A stretch of DNA of 64,000 nt, taken from assembly GCF_032154225.1 (NCBI RefSeq), contig NZ_JALDYF010000004.1:62001-126000 (forward strand). The letters run 5' to 3'. The notes beneath the pieces are model-generated. The model did not search any database. It was not told the origin of the DNA and saw only the letters and a list, made by a program, of their open reading frames with translations. The DNA comes from Psychrobacillus sp032154225 (lineage in GTDB: Bacteria > Bacillota > Bacilli > Bacillales_A > Planococcaceae). Position numbers and translations under genes: made by a program. This document shows positions 44,801-52,915 of the stretch, one piece after another (the stretch's first letter is position 1; every line of letters begins with the position of its first letter).

Positions 44801-45819
44801 AGTCTGTATGGAGACAACCACTGTTTGTTTTTGGTTTTAGTGTTGTAGCATTTTTCTTAGTCGGCAGTTTTATATTTGAATGGATTTTTGGATCTACACC
44901 AAAACAAACGTTTTTTGTTTATGAAGATGGAAGATTAGTAGAAGCCGCTCCTTTATCGCCAAGCTGGTCGAATCCACTCGGAACAGATCAATATGGATAT
45001 GACATGCTAGCAAAGATCATGCTCGGTGCCAAATATACGATTCTAGCAGCAATGGGAGTAGCTGCAGTTCGTATGCTAATAGCAGTACCTCTTGGTTTTG
45101 CTATCGGGACGTATTGGCAAAGAAGACGTTCACTTATCAATAGTTTTATTGATCCACTGCATTATATACCGATGACAATATTTGCGTATATAATGCTGTA
45201 TCCAGTGTTATGGCAGCCGATGGAAGGTTTTTCTACAACAGTATGGGAACGAATTGTTATCCAAGTTGTATTAATGGCAATTATTTCGGTGCCGATTGTA
45301 GCATCTTTAATTGGCAATGAAGCGAACTTGTTGTACCAAGAGGAATATATACTAGCTTCTCGAACGCTCGGTGCTAGTCGCCGTCGAATTATTTCGCGTC
45401 ATTTGTTTCCGATGATGAGAGAAAAATTATTTGTTTTATATGGACAGCAAGTAGTAGAATCGTTAGTAGTTTTTGCACATTTAGGACTTCTATATTTATT
45501 TATTGGTGGAACGAAAGTTAGTTATGATCCAATGTTCGCCGATCCTCCGAAATCAATGGCGTATGAGTGGGCTGGTCTATTTGGCTCTTCATTCCGCTAT
45601 TTGCAGGGGGTCCCATGGCTACCTTTAGCTCCAGCAATTTGCTTCGCGCTCCTTATTTTAGCAGTTGCTGCGATGATTGAAGGGTATACACGGGCAACGA
45701 ATGGACAAGTGAGAATTCCAAAACAAAAGAAAGTTTCTTTTGTATCAAAAGAAACAATTGAATGGAATCAGCAGCAGCTGAAAGAAAAGTTACAACTTAT
45801 ACGTGAAAATGAAAAATAA
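44797..45819 (+). CDS. Orphan peptide/nickel-type ABC permease (OppC-like)
   Basis: 340 residues from ATG at 44797 (ATGA overlap, GAGGGGGTG upstream); the open frame upstream is not needed. It has an N-terminal membrane helix, then LSPSWSNPLGTDQYGYDMLAKI, the LGTDxxGRD-like motif of OppC/DppC proteins, and the coupling segment EEYILASRTLGASRRRIISRH near residue 185. The last 25 residues (EWNQQQLKEKLQL) recur as a fragment at 48364-48432, evidence of a duplication in this region. Confidence 0.78.
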   Translation: MKSVWRQPLFVFGFSVVAFFLVGSFIFEWIFGSTPKQTFFVYEDGRLVEAAPLSPSWSNPLGTDQYGYDMLAKIMLGAKYTILAAMGVAAVRMLIAVPLGFAIGTYWQRRRSLINSFIDPLHYIPMTIFAYIMLYPVLWQPMEGFSTTVWERIVIQVVLMAIISVPIVASLIGNEANLLYQEEYILASRTLGASRRRIISRHLFPMMREKLFVLYGQQVVESLVVFAHLGLLYLFIGGTKVSYDPMFADPPKSMAYEWAGLFGSSFRYLQGVPWLPLAPAICFALLILAVAAMIEGYTRATNGQVRIPKQKKVSFVSKETIEWNQQQLKEKLQLIRENEK

Positions 45820-45964
45820 TCTCATTTCTTTAACTGTGGACAGACTCTTTAATGGAGAGTGTCTACAGTTTTTTTATGAAAAATATTTGTTCTTAAGGGA
45901 GAATAATAATTTAGTATAGGGTTTTTATCTATTCTTTGGTTATCTTGGATAATCAAAGTAGTAG
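45758..45964 (+). repeat. Long direct repeat, copy A (permease tail and downstream sequence)
   Basis: The last part of the OppC-like gene, its terminator and about 90 bases beyond are clearly similar along their length to 48374-48582. The two copies bracket the gltS and ankyrin genes. Confidence 0.75.
45832..45875 (+). terminator. Rho-independent terminator after the orphan permeases
   Basis: Stem AACTGTGGACA / TGTCTACAGTT with an inner ACTCT / AGAGT pair and TTTTTTT after it. A diverged copy of this terminator lies at 48442-48493. Confidence 0.85.
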
Positions 45965-46041
45965 AGAAAATGAAACAATATTTTCTTATGTCAATTGAAT
46001 AAGTCTCCTGTAGAATATTAGTATAAAGCTATCTATTAGTG

Positions 46042-46055
46042 TGAAAGCGCTTACC
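46042..46055 (+). promoter_or_regulatory. cre site in front of a truncated frame
   Basis: TGAAAGCGCTTACC matches the CcpA cre consensus well. It sits 22 bases before the short frame at 46078, suggesting that a glucose-repressed gene once began here. Confidence 0.5.
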
Positions 46056-46077
46056 AAGAATAGAAGGAAACTTATTG

Positions 46078-46188
46078 ATGGAGAATAAATTAAAACTTAC
46101 GAAGGCATATCAAATTTTTACCGTGCTAATACTAGGAATTTTTGTTAGAGTATTAGGATGGTTTCCTTGTTTATCGCCATTAGTTTAG
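46078..46188 (+). pseudogene. Short membrane-type frame, likely truncated gene start
   Basis: ATG at 46078 with GAAGGAAAC upstream gives 36 residues containing one hydrophobic helix (IFTVLILGIFVRVLGWF), then a stop. A good ribosome site and an upstream cre are more than such a short product would need, so I read it as the 5' end of a transporter-like gene cut off by the sequence that brought in gltS. It could also be a genuine small membrane protein. The 538-base gap 45820-46357 otherwise holds only the terminator, the repeat end and the cre. Confidence 0.35.
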
Positions 46189-46357
46189 GGTGAATCTTTT
46201 GTATAAGGAGCATTCATTCTGCACATATGTGCAAAAGACAAAACGACAAGCTTTAACATATCCGAGGTTAATCAAGATCTTGATGAAAATGGCTGAATGG
46301 TTCGGCTTGGCGAACTTATCAATGAAACGGTAAAGCTTTTTAGAAAGGTGAAGATAT

Positions 46358-47542
46358 ATGATTGAACTCAATCAAATTACAACACTGTTCCTTGCAGTAG
46401 CTCTCTATTTGTTTGGAATGGCACTCGTCAATCGGATCGGATTCCTTAACCGGTTTCTAATCCCTGCGCCTGTCGTCGGCGGTTTGATATTCGCTACTTT
46501 AGCGCTCGTGTTGAAAACTACGGGGATTGTCGAGATTACATTGGATACATCGCTACAGACGTTGTTCATGATAGCCTTCTTTACGACGGTCGGTCTTGGG
46601 GCAAGCTTCAAGCTCATCAAACTGGGGGGGAAACTCTTAGTCATCTACTTACTCTTGTGTGGAGTCACGGTGTTCTTCCAGAACGTCATCGGTGTTTCAT
46701 TTGCTCAATTGTTTGGACTTGACCCACTGTTAGGTGTTATGGCCGGAGCAGTTTCGATGAACGGTGGACATGGCGGCGCTGCAGCATACGGACAGACCAT
46801 TGAGGACTTGGGCATCTCCTCAGCCTTGACGATTGGTATGGCCGCCGCCACACTTGGCCTGATTTGCGGTAGCCTTTCCGGCGGTCCAGTTGCACGGTAC
46901 CTGATAAAAAAACATGACTTAAAGCCGGCAGTGGGTAAAATAGAAGGATATGTAGAGAAAGATGAGAGGCCGATTCAAGAGTGGTCGTTCATGGTCCAGG
47001 TCGCCCTCCTCACGTTCTCCATGGCAGTGGGAACATATCTTGGTGATTTGTTTACTAATGTGACCGGATTCGTCCTGCCGTCCTATATCGGATCGATGTT
47101 CGTGGCGGTCATTGTTCGGAATCTTGCCGATCGATTTATAAAGGGCACAGTGAACATGAAGGAAATCAACTTAATCGGTGACGTTTCGCTCGCGATCTTT
47201 CTCTCGATGGCACTGATGAGCATCAAGCTGTGGGAAGTCGCAGATCTCGCACTACCACTCATCGGTATTATACTCATCCAGGTTATTGCCATCGTCTTGT
47301 ATGCCATCTTTGTGATGTTCCCAATGCTTGGAAAAAATTACGATGCGGCTGTTATGATTTCCGGTTTCTTAGGACACGGGCTGGGTGCAACACCGAACGC
47401 AATGGCGAACATGTCCGCAACCGTGAGCAAGTATGGTCCTTCACGCATGGCGTTCCTGGTCGTGCCGATTGTCGGTGCATTCCTGATTGATGTTGTATTT
47501 AGCGCGCCAATCATTATCACGACCATTAACTTGTTCAAGTGA
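46358..47542 (+). CDS. gltS: Sodium/glutamate symporter GltS
   Basis: 394 residues, about ten to twelve membrane helices, matching the GltS family. Family features are the N-terminal GFLNRFLIPAPVVGGLIFA, the two inverted halves with reentrant segments AVSMNGGHGGAAAYGQTIE near residue 130 and SGFLGHGLGATPNAMANMS near 335. It imports glutamate with sodium. GC content and codon choice (many GTC, GGC, ATC, CTC) are clearly higher than in the AT-rich neighbours, so it was probably acquired. RBS GAAAGGTGAAG. It has no partner genes nearby. Confidence 0.9.
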   Translation: MIELNQITTLFLAVALYLFGMALVNRIGFLNRFLIPAPVVGGLIFATLALVLKTTGIVEITLDTSLQTLFMIAFFTTVGLGASFKLIKLGGKLLVIYLLLCGVTVFFQNVIGVSFAQLFGLDPLLGVMAGAVSMNGGHGGAAAYGQTIEDLGISSALTIGMAAATLGLICGSLSGGPVARYLIKKHDLKPAVGKIEGYVEKDERPIQEWSFMVQVALLTFSMAVGTYLGDLFTNVTGFVLPSYIGSMFVAVIVRNLADRFIKGTVNMKEINLIGDVSLAIFLSMALMSIKLWEVADLALPLIGIILIQVIAIVLYAIFVMFPMLGKNYDAAVMISGFLGHGLGATPNAMANMSATVSKYGPSRMAFLVVPIVGAFLIDVVFSAPIIITTINLFK

Positions 47543-47688
47543 GTTATTGGAATGACTGTTTCTAGATGTAGTGCGTATTAGAGATAAATTTAAAAAAGGG
47601 TAAACTATCAGAACTACCAATTGAGACAATTTTGGGCAGTAGATCTCGCTTTAATGGCTGAAAATTTCCTTGTGAAAGGAAGGGTTAC

Positions 47689-48360
47689 ATGAAACGATTT
47701 ATAGGCATTATCGTAATCATATTATTAATACTAACGGGATGTAATGAGGGAGGGGAAAAAAATTTGAAGCTACAGTCAAGTGATCTTTTTGAAGCAGTTG
47801 AAAATAACGATGTAAAAAAAGTGCAAGAAATTTTACAGGATACTTCATTTCCATTGAATGAAACGAATGATAAAGGGGAAACGCCTCTATTAATTGCTAC
47901 TCATGAAAATTATATCGAAGTGGCTAAATTGTTGATTAATGCCGGAGCAGATATTAATCAACAAGATAGTATGCAGGATAGTGCGTATCTGTATGCGGGT
48001 GCAGAAGGAAAAACAGAGATTTTAAAGTATATGATCGAACATGCGGAGCCAAATCAAAATATTTATAATCGCTATGGTGGCAATACTTTAATACCTGCCG
48101 CTGAGAAAGGGCATTTAAACAATGTGAAGCTATTATTAGAAGATGGTAAAGTAAATATCGATCATCAAAATAATTTTGGCTATACTGCATTAATTGAAGC
48201 AGTAGCATTAACTGACGGTTCAGAGGTGTATCAGCAAATTGTACAGGAATTATTAACATATAATGCGAATAAAGAACTTCATGACGAATCGGGCAGAACA
48301 GCACTTGATTATGCTAAGGAGAAGGGCTATACAAAAATGATTAAAATGTTGGAAGAATAG
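47689..48360 (+). CDS. Ankyrin-repeat lipoprotein
   Basis: 223 residues. The signal peptide ends in the lipobox LILTGCN (Cys18), so the protein is probably tethered to the outer face of the membrane. About five ankyrin repeats follow from residue 32 on, for example GETPLLIATHENYIEVAKLL and GNTLIPAAEKGHLNNVKLLL and GYTALIEAVAL. Ankyrin repeats bind other proteins; the partner is unknown. RBS GAAAGGAAGGG. Such lipoproteins recur in Bacillales but have no settled role. The base composition is AT-rich again, unlike gltS just before it. Confidence 0.78.
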   Translation: MKRFIGIIVIILLILTGCNEGGEKNLKLQSSDLFEAVENNDVKKVQEILQDTSFPLNETNDKGETPLLIATHENYIEVAKLLINAGADINQQDSMQDSAYLYAGAEGKTEILKYMIEHAEPNQNIYNRYGGNTLIPAAEKGHLNNVKLLLEDGKVNIDHQNNFGYTALIEAVALTDGSEVYQQIVQELLTYNANKELHDESGRTALDYAKEKGYTKMIKMLEE

Positions 48361-48363
48361 TAG

Positions 48364-48432
48364 AAAATTACATTTGAATGGAATCAGCAGCAACTAAAAG
48401 AAAAATTAAAGCTAATTCAAGAGAATAAATAA
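48364..48432 (+). pseudogene. Remnant: duplicated C-terminus of the OppC-like permease
   Basis: Reading from 48364 gives KITFEWNQQQLKEKLKLIQ and a stop at 48430-48432, matching the end of the permease at 44797-45819 (EWNQQQLKEKLQLIREN). Only the last 22 codons or so survive. The sequence after it also matches the sequence after the intact gene. Confidence 0.75.
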
Positions 48433-48582
48433 ATAATTTTGATTGTGGACTGTAGACTATCTCTTTATATAGAGAAGTTTACAGTTTTTTTTATGAGAAA
48501 TATTAGCTCTTAAAAGGGAATAAAAATTTAATATAGGAGTTTTTGTCTATTTATTGGTTATCTTGTATAATTAAAATAGTAA
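48374..48582 (+). repeat. Long direct repeat, copy B
   Basis: Diverged copy of 45758-45964, including permease tail, terminator hairpin and AT-rich trailer (compare GGTTATCTTG in both). Similarity ends just before the ribosome site of the next gene. Confidence 0.75.
48442..48493 (+). terminator. Terminator in copy B
   Basis: TTGTGGACTGTAGACT / AGTTTACAG with T-run (TTTTTTTT) corresponds to the terminator after the intact permease; it now serves the ankyrin gene. Confidence 0.6.
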
Positions 48583-48627
48583 AAAAGGCGAGTGATATTT
48601 TCATAGTTACACGGGAGGAAATGCAAG

Positions 48628-49572
48628 ATGATCAAAATAGTAATTAAGTGGACAGTAGTGGGAGCATTATCACTCGCTTTGTTAAGTGAAGCAGTAGAAG
48701 GTGTAGGACAAGCCCCTATTTCCGTTGAAGCAGCAACAACACTTCCAGATAACCATACAATTGAGCAATTAGAAGTTAAATGGTTAGGTAATGGAAGTCA
48801 TGGGTACAGCATTAATGTTGGAGATCGAGTAGGAACATTACTCATTCGTGTAGACCGTCCAAAAACAGAGTGGGATGTGCAATGGGATAATTGGGCAATT
48901 CAAAAGCCAGCACACGTTAGTTTCCAGCTTCAAACTGGTTTGGATAGTAAAACTCATAAAAGTATTCCTCCCTTATCTTTTGGGCTTACATACGAAAGAT
49001 ATTTAAAAGATAAGGGTGTATCAGATCAATTTGGAATTAAAGCAGGTGTATTGAAAACAGGTTTAATGAAGTTTAGCGATTTCTCAGATCCGAACTACTA
49101 TGCTGGATTAGCGATAAAAATGGATAAGAAATACAACAATGATGGTGTATATTGGTTTGGTGGAAATTCGTATGCTTTGAAAGAAGAAGGACAGGTAAAA
49201 GCATATTTTTATCCGAAAGATGAATTAGTAGTCGAAGTATATAATCGTATCGGAATAAACGATACATTTCCGTTAATGAACAAAGTCATGTGGGGGAAAA
49301 CTGAACTTTGGAAAGGCCAACTTGGAAAAGTAACTATTAAAAATCCAACTACTCTTTTGAAAGAAGAAAACGGGAAATATTCAGAAGTAAGGGAACTAAA
49401 AAAAGGGGATCAATTCCGTGTATACCGTTTTAACGATGAAGGTAAGGGGTATTATGGAGTAGGTTCTGGAATGTATGTACAAAAAGATCAATTTGATGTG
49501 TTGTATGAGACACCTTCTAAAAAAAATCTTCGATTGATCCGAATTATGAATGGGGAACCGTATCATAAGTAA
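48628..49572 (+). CDS. Secreted protein of unknown function, 314 aa
   Basis: ATG with GGGAGGAAATGC upstream. There is a signal peptide of about 35 residues (WTVVGALSLALLSEAVEG) with probable cleavage after VEA. The mature part has a beta-rich core (VKWLGNGSHGYSINVGDRVG, WDVQWDNWAIQKP) and a C-terminal segment (NGKYSEVRELKKGDQFRVY) that looks like an SH3-type wall-binding domain. The last residues GEPYHK recur as a coding remnant at 51265-51288. Family not recognised; role in the cell wall or outside the cell is a guess. Confidence 0.6.
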   Translation: MIKIVIKWTVVGALSLALLSEAVEGVGQAPISVEAATTLPDNHTIEQLEVKWLGNGSHGYSINVGDRVGTLLIRVDRPKTEWDVQWDNWAIQKPAHVSFQLQTGLDSKTHKSIPPLSFGLTYERYLKDKGVSDQFGIKAGVLKTGLMKFSDFSDPNYYAGLAIKMDKKYNNDGVYWFGGNSYALKEEGQVKAYFYPKDELVVEVYNRIGINDTFPLMNKVMWGKTELWKGQLGKVTIKNPTTLLKEENGKYSEVRELKKGDQFRVYRFNDEGKGYYGVGSGMYVQKDQFDVLYETPSKKNLRLIRIMNGEPYHK

Positions 49573-49883
49573 ATGCGGTTCCTTAATTTATAGTAACCAC
49601 CCGAATTCAACTATTTCAACCTTAATAAAATCAGGTAACTTTGAAATGAAATGATTGTAATTGGCTTACTGATCTTCATTTGAGAAAATTTCTGTTCCTA
49701 AAAAATCATGTCCTAGCCAAAACGGATGTAGGGCTATTAAAGAAGTATCAAAGTACAACTAAACGTCCTTGATACTTCTTTTTTGAAATTTTTAGCAATG
49801 GATTGCTGTTATTATGGGATGGAATGAATTTGGCTCTTCTTGAGATCCCATAAGAAGCATGTCAAACATTTGTTGTGTCTCTT
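49573..49883. other. Intergenic region with two hairpins, no gene seen
   Basis: 311 bases between convergent genes. It holds a strong terminator at 49741-49785 and a second perfect 9-bp inverted repeat TTATGGGAT / ATCCCATAA (49812-49820 and 49845-49853) that could end the leftward MFS transcript. No supported reading frame. Confidence 0.6.
49741..49785. terminator. Rho-independent terminator
   Basis: AGAAGTATCAA (49741-49751) pairs with TTGATACTTCT, followed by TTTTTT; AAAG before it makes it partly bidirectional. Confidence 0.8.
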
Positions 49884-51074
49884 TTATGCTGATTTCTTTT
49901 GTTTTTTATCTAAACGATGACTTAAGAAAGTTAGCAGACTTGCACAGACTGCTACTATTCCACCGACCCATGTTACATTCACTAAATTCCCTTGATGGTA
50001 TACAATTCCGCCTAATGCAGAACCAAAAGCGATACCTACGTTGCTTGCCACTGGCATAAGTGAAGCAGCGAGTCCTGTTGCTTTTGGTTGATAAATTTCA
50101 GCGAGGTCTATTAAATAAAGCTGAGTAGATGTTGTTAAAAGAATGGCCATTAACGACATTAATCCAATGTTTACGAGTCCTAAAATAAAATAATTTGTAG
50201 TCCAAAATAAACTTGTCAGAACAACTGCCTGCACGAGAAAAACAAATCGAAGACGACCGATGGGATTGTTGCTGGCAATTTTACCGGCAAGGATGTTGCT
50301 GAAAATGGAGATAAATCCATACCCAAATAAGACTAAACTAATTGAATGATTCGGTACTTCCATTCCCTTCAAGATAGGAACTAGGTACGTAAAAACGGCA
50401 TAAGTTGCGCCAAATCCGAGAGCAGGAATGGAAAAAGCAATCAAAATTCTTGGATTGGTCATTAAAGAGAACTGATCCCGTATCGAACTTCGTATTTGGC
50501 TGAGTCTATTTGGCAAGACGAAAAAGGATGCCAAAAACGCCAAACCTCCTAGGAAAGTTGTTAACATGAAACTGGCATTCCAGCCGTACGATTCGGCAAT
50601 GACAATACCCATTGGCACACCAACGACATTTGCAAGTGTGAAACCACCGAAAACGAATGATATAGCAAGTCCTCGTTTATAAATCGGCATGGTTTCACTT
50701 ACAACTATCATGGCTAGAGAGATTAATACTCCTGTTACAATCGCTGTCATAATTCGAAGTGCTAGGAGCATGATGTAGCTCGTCGAGATTACACACAAAG
50801 CATTCAGGACGATGAAAGTTCCTATCAAAAACAACATCCATTTACGCTTTGGAAAATGACTTGTTACTGACATCACTAGTGGTGTGGCGATGGCAAATGT
50901 AATTGCAAACGCAGAAACGAGTGTGCCCGCTTTTGCATTTGTTATATGAAGACTTGAGGAAATATCGGTTAAGATTCCGACAATAACAAATTCGCTTGTC
51001 CCGAGAACAAATGTTAATAAAGAAAGTGTTAAGATGAGAAACCAATTTCGCTTGGATAATTTTGTGGGGTGCAT
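49884..51074 (-). CDS. MFS transporter, drug:H+ antiporter-1 / AraJ-like family
   Basis: 396 residues with twelve predicted membrane helices. The start LSKRNWFLILTLSLLTFVLG leads into TSEFVIVGILTDISSSLHIT, the usual first helix of AraJ/PbuE/NepI-type exporters. SHFPKRKWMLFLIG carries the loop 2-3 motif in a degenerate form, and EYGWNASFMLTTFLGG-like residues follow helix 5. Members export sugars, purines or drugs; the substrate cannot be told. It is transcribed leftward, against its neighbours. AGAGGTAC precedes the ATG. Confidence 0.85.
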   Translation of the reverse strand: MHPTKLSKRNWFLILTLSLLTFVLGTSEFVIVGILTDISSSLHITNAKAGTLVSAFAITFAIATPLVMSVTSHFPKRKWMLFLIGTFIVLNALCVISTSYIMLLALRIMTAIVTGVLISLAMIVVSETMPIYKRGLAISFVFGGFTLANVVGVPMGIVIAESYGWNASFMLTTFLGGLAFLASFFVLPNRLSQIRSSIRDQFSLMTNPRILIAFSIPALGFGATYAVFTYLVPILKGMEVPNHSISLVLFGYGFISIFSNILAGKIASNNPIGRLRFVFLVQAVVLTSLFWTTNYFILGLVNIGLMSLMAILLTTSTQLYLIDLAEIYQPKATGLAASLMPVASNVGIAFGSALGGIVYHQGNLVNVTWVGGIVAVCASLLTFLSHRLDKKQKKSA

Positions 51075-51264
51075 AAGTACCTCTTTTCTTAGATGAATGT
51101 AAATGTGTTATATAGTAAAAAACAACCTAAACATCATACCATAAAATATTTTTGCGAGAGAAACACTTTCTTATCAAATAGTGGTTAATGGATTATCAGG
51201 ATGGACAAAGCAATGGGAGGTATCAGTAGGTATTAAAAGTATTTAAAACCTCACTTACTTACAA

Positions 51265-51288
51265 TACGGAGAACCGTACCATAAGTAA
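51265..51288 (+). pseudogene. Tiny remnant: YGEPYHK tail
   Basis: The codons for YGEPYHK and a stop match the end of the secreted protein gene at 49552-49572 (GEPYHK), with 17 of 18 bases equal over the last six codons' core. No more of the gene is recognisable upstream. It suggests that a second copy of that gene once ended here, just before the metalloprotease gene. The match is short, so chance is not excluded. Confidence 0.35.
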
Positions 51289-51335
51289 GGGAAGTTTTAA
51301 TCAACTAATTTAAATCTTGGAAGGAGTAAATTTAA

Positions 51336-52415
51336 GTGGCAATTATGAATAGTAAAGAAGATTTTTATATTGATATAAAAAATAGAGCTATGGATATTTA
51401 TGTACAATATCAGTACTTTGTAAAAGAAGTTTCAAAAAATGATATCTCAAAATATAGTTTGAAATTTTATCTTAAAGAAGACTCAAATTTAGGAGGAAAA
51501 GCTTGGTCTAGTAACTATATAGATAATATACAAGTAAATAAAGGGGTTATAGATAATTTTTTTGAATACTTTTATGGGTTTGCAAAAATACAAACAGAAG
51601 ATTTTTTGAAAATATTAGGTAATGATGACGATGGAGAAGTATCATACGAGTTTATAAAATTTGATGATAACGGTGATGCTAATCTTTTTGATAGTAAAGT
51701 TATAGATTATAAGTTAGCTGGATTACTTACAATTTTTGTATCTCGTTTTATTATTACTCATGAATTAGGCCATCTACATAACGGGCATTGTGAATATTTA
51801 AATTCAAAAGAGAAAAATAGTGTGCAATACATTTCAATGTTTGATGAAGATAATAGCAAAAATATAAAAAACGTTTCATCGTTAGATTTCAGAACTTTAG
51901 AAATGGATGCAGATGCATTTGCCGCAACGGATAATTTTAGAAATTTAATCTTACTTTATGATAAATTTGAAGACAAGGTTGACAAAGGTTTAAATATAGA
52001 ACCGCTAGAATTATTTTATTGGTGGGCATTTGCAATTAGAAGTAATTTTTTAATAACACAGAAAGTTTTAAATGACGAAGAATATAGACCAGATAAAAAA
52101 CATTTGCCGAGTGTAGCGCGATGGATTTTAATACTAGGATCAATAGTAGATAATATAGATAAAGATTTGTATAAGATAAATTATAGGGCTGGAGATAACA
52201 AAGAAAAATTATTAGAATCATTAACTATGGGGTTCTTATTTGCTGAAAAATGTTATAATGAGCGTTTTTTTACAAATTTTAATTGTTTAGAAGAAACTAT
52301 TAATAGCACAGATTATGGACATTACACAACAGCAACCCAAATAAATTGGGAGAATCTTAGAAATGAATTGAATGAATTTTCAAGATTGCCTCTGTATAAA
52401 TCAAATAATGTTTAA
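51336..52415 (+). CDS. Orphan HExxH zinc metalloprotease, 359 aa
   Basis: GTG start at 51336 with GGAAGGAG 9 bases upstream. Around residue 143 lies FIITHELGHLHNGHCEY, a zinc-binding HExxH motif with a further His, and about 55 residues on comes RTLEMDADAFAA, which supplies the third ligand Glu typical of gluzincin-type peptidases. No signal peptide or membrane helix is predicted, so it acts in the cytosol. Base composition is lower in GC than the neighbours, and the gene sits among remnants, so it was probably acquired. ImmA-like peptidases of mobile elements are the nearest idea; no partner regulator is present. A terminator follows. Confidence 0.65.
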   Translation: MAIMNSKEDFYIDIKNRAMDIYVQYQYFVKEVSKNDISKYSLKFYLKEDSNLGGKAWSSNYIDNIQVNKGVIDNFFEYFYGFAKIQTEDFLKILGNDDDGEVSYEFIKFDDNGDANLFDSKVIDYKLAGLLTIFVSRFIITHELGHLHNGHCEYLNSKEKNSVQYISMFDEDNSKNIKNVSSLDFRTLEMDADAFAATDNFRNLILLYDKFEDKVDKGLNIEPLELFYWWAFAIRSNFLITQKVLNDEEYRPDKKHLPSVARWILILGSIVDNIDKDLYKINYRAGDNKEKLLESLTMGFLFAEKCYNERFFTNFNCLEETINSTDYGHYTTATQINWENLRNELNEFSRLPLYKSNNV

Positions 52416-52548
52416 AGGAATCTACTTTACTGGAAATTAGTATGGTGGATTGCGATGAGGTATATCCATGTATTGATTAGAACAACACAACATAACACTC
52501 TTACAGCGAGGAATACTATTTAATCTCTCCTAATTCGATATTATAAAA

Positions 52549-52593
52549 AAAAGACTGATCAGTGTTTAATAAAGTACTAGTCAGTCTTTTTGT
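52549..52593 (+). terminator. Rho-independent terminator after the metalloprotease
   Basis: AAGACTGA pairs with TCAGTCTT around a partly paired loop, flanked by an A-run on the left and TTTTTG on the right. Confidence 0.75.
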
Positions 52594-52699
52594 ATCAGAA
52601 AATGTTAAATAAACCCGCAGACGATACTGTATCATACCCGTATCCATTTTTAAAATTACTATTTTTTAGATAGAACTCTTTTAACATAGGCATACATTA

Positions 52700-52780
52700 G
52701 TTGATTGGAGTGCAAGGCGGCGACTCCTGCGGGATCATCACTCCCCCCGTGGAACGCGACCGCCTGGAACGCAAATCAAC
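52700..52780. repeat. Bacillales-type palindromic repeat, short form
   Basis: GC-rich element with terminal inverted repeats GTTGATT...AGGCGG / CCGCCT...AATCAAC, matching at about 16 of 21 positions, with GGCGACTCCTGCGGGATCA and CTCCCCCCGTGGAACGCGAC in the middle. The sequence resembles a repeat scattered through many Bacillaceae genomes, here apparently missing its central part. It lies between genes and codes for nothing. Confidence 0.6.
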
Positions 52781-52915
52781 GACTTATCACACTCCATCAA
52801 AAAGATTTCACAGAAATCTTTCAGAATCCGAATAATTTTGTTTTCGTATCTTTCGAAATGTTTGAACATTTGCTAAACTAGTAAAGTCGTAATAAGTGAA
52901 TATGGAGGAAATAAC

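Larger units (their letters stand above)
52416..52915. other. 500-base intergenic region with terminator, repeat and hairpin
   Basis: It holds, in order, a terminator (52549-52593), a palindromic repeat (52700-52780), a perfect hairpin AAAGATTTC-ACA-GAAATCTTT (52801-52821), and the ribosome site of the exporter genes. No reading frame is supported. The hairpin could be an attenuation element for the exporter operon, but no leader peptide is evident. Confidence 0.5.

Noticed and set aside
46180..46371. 63-codon reverse frame, and a forward frame ending near 46335, in front of gltS
   Set aside because: Neither has a convincing ribosome site or recognisable family; possibly remnant coding sequence but not supportable.
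45820..48600. Insertion sequence or integrase-driven island around gltS
   Set aside because: No transposase or integrase gene and no terminal inverted repeats were found; the flanking direct repeats are duplicated permease-tail DNA, not target-site copies.
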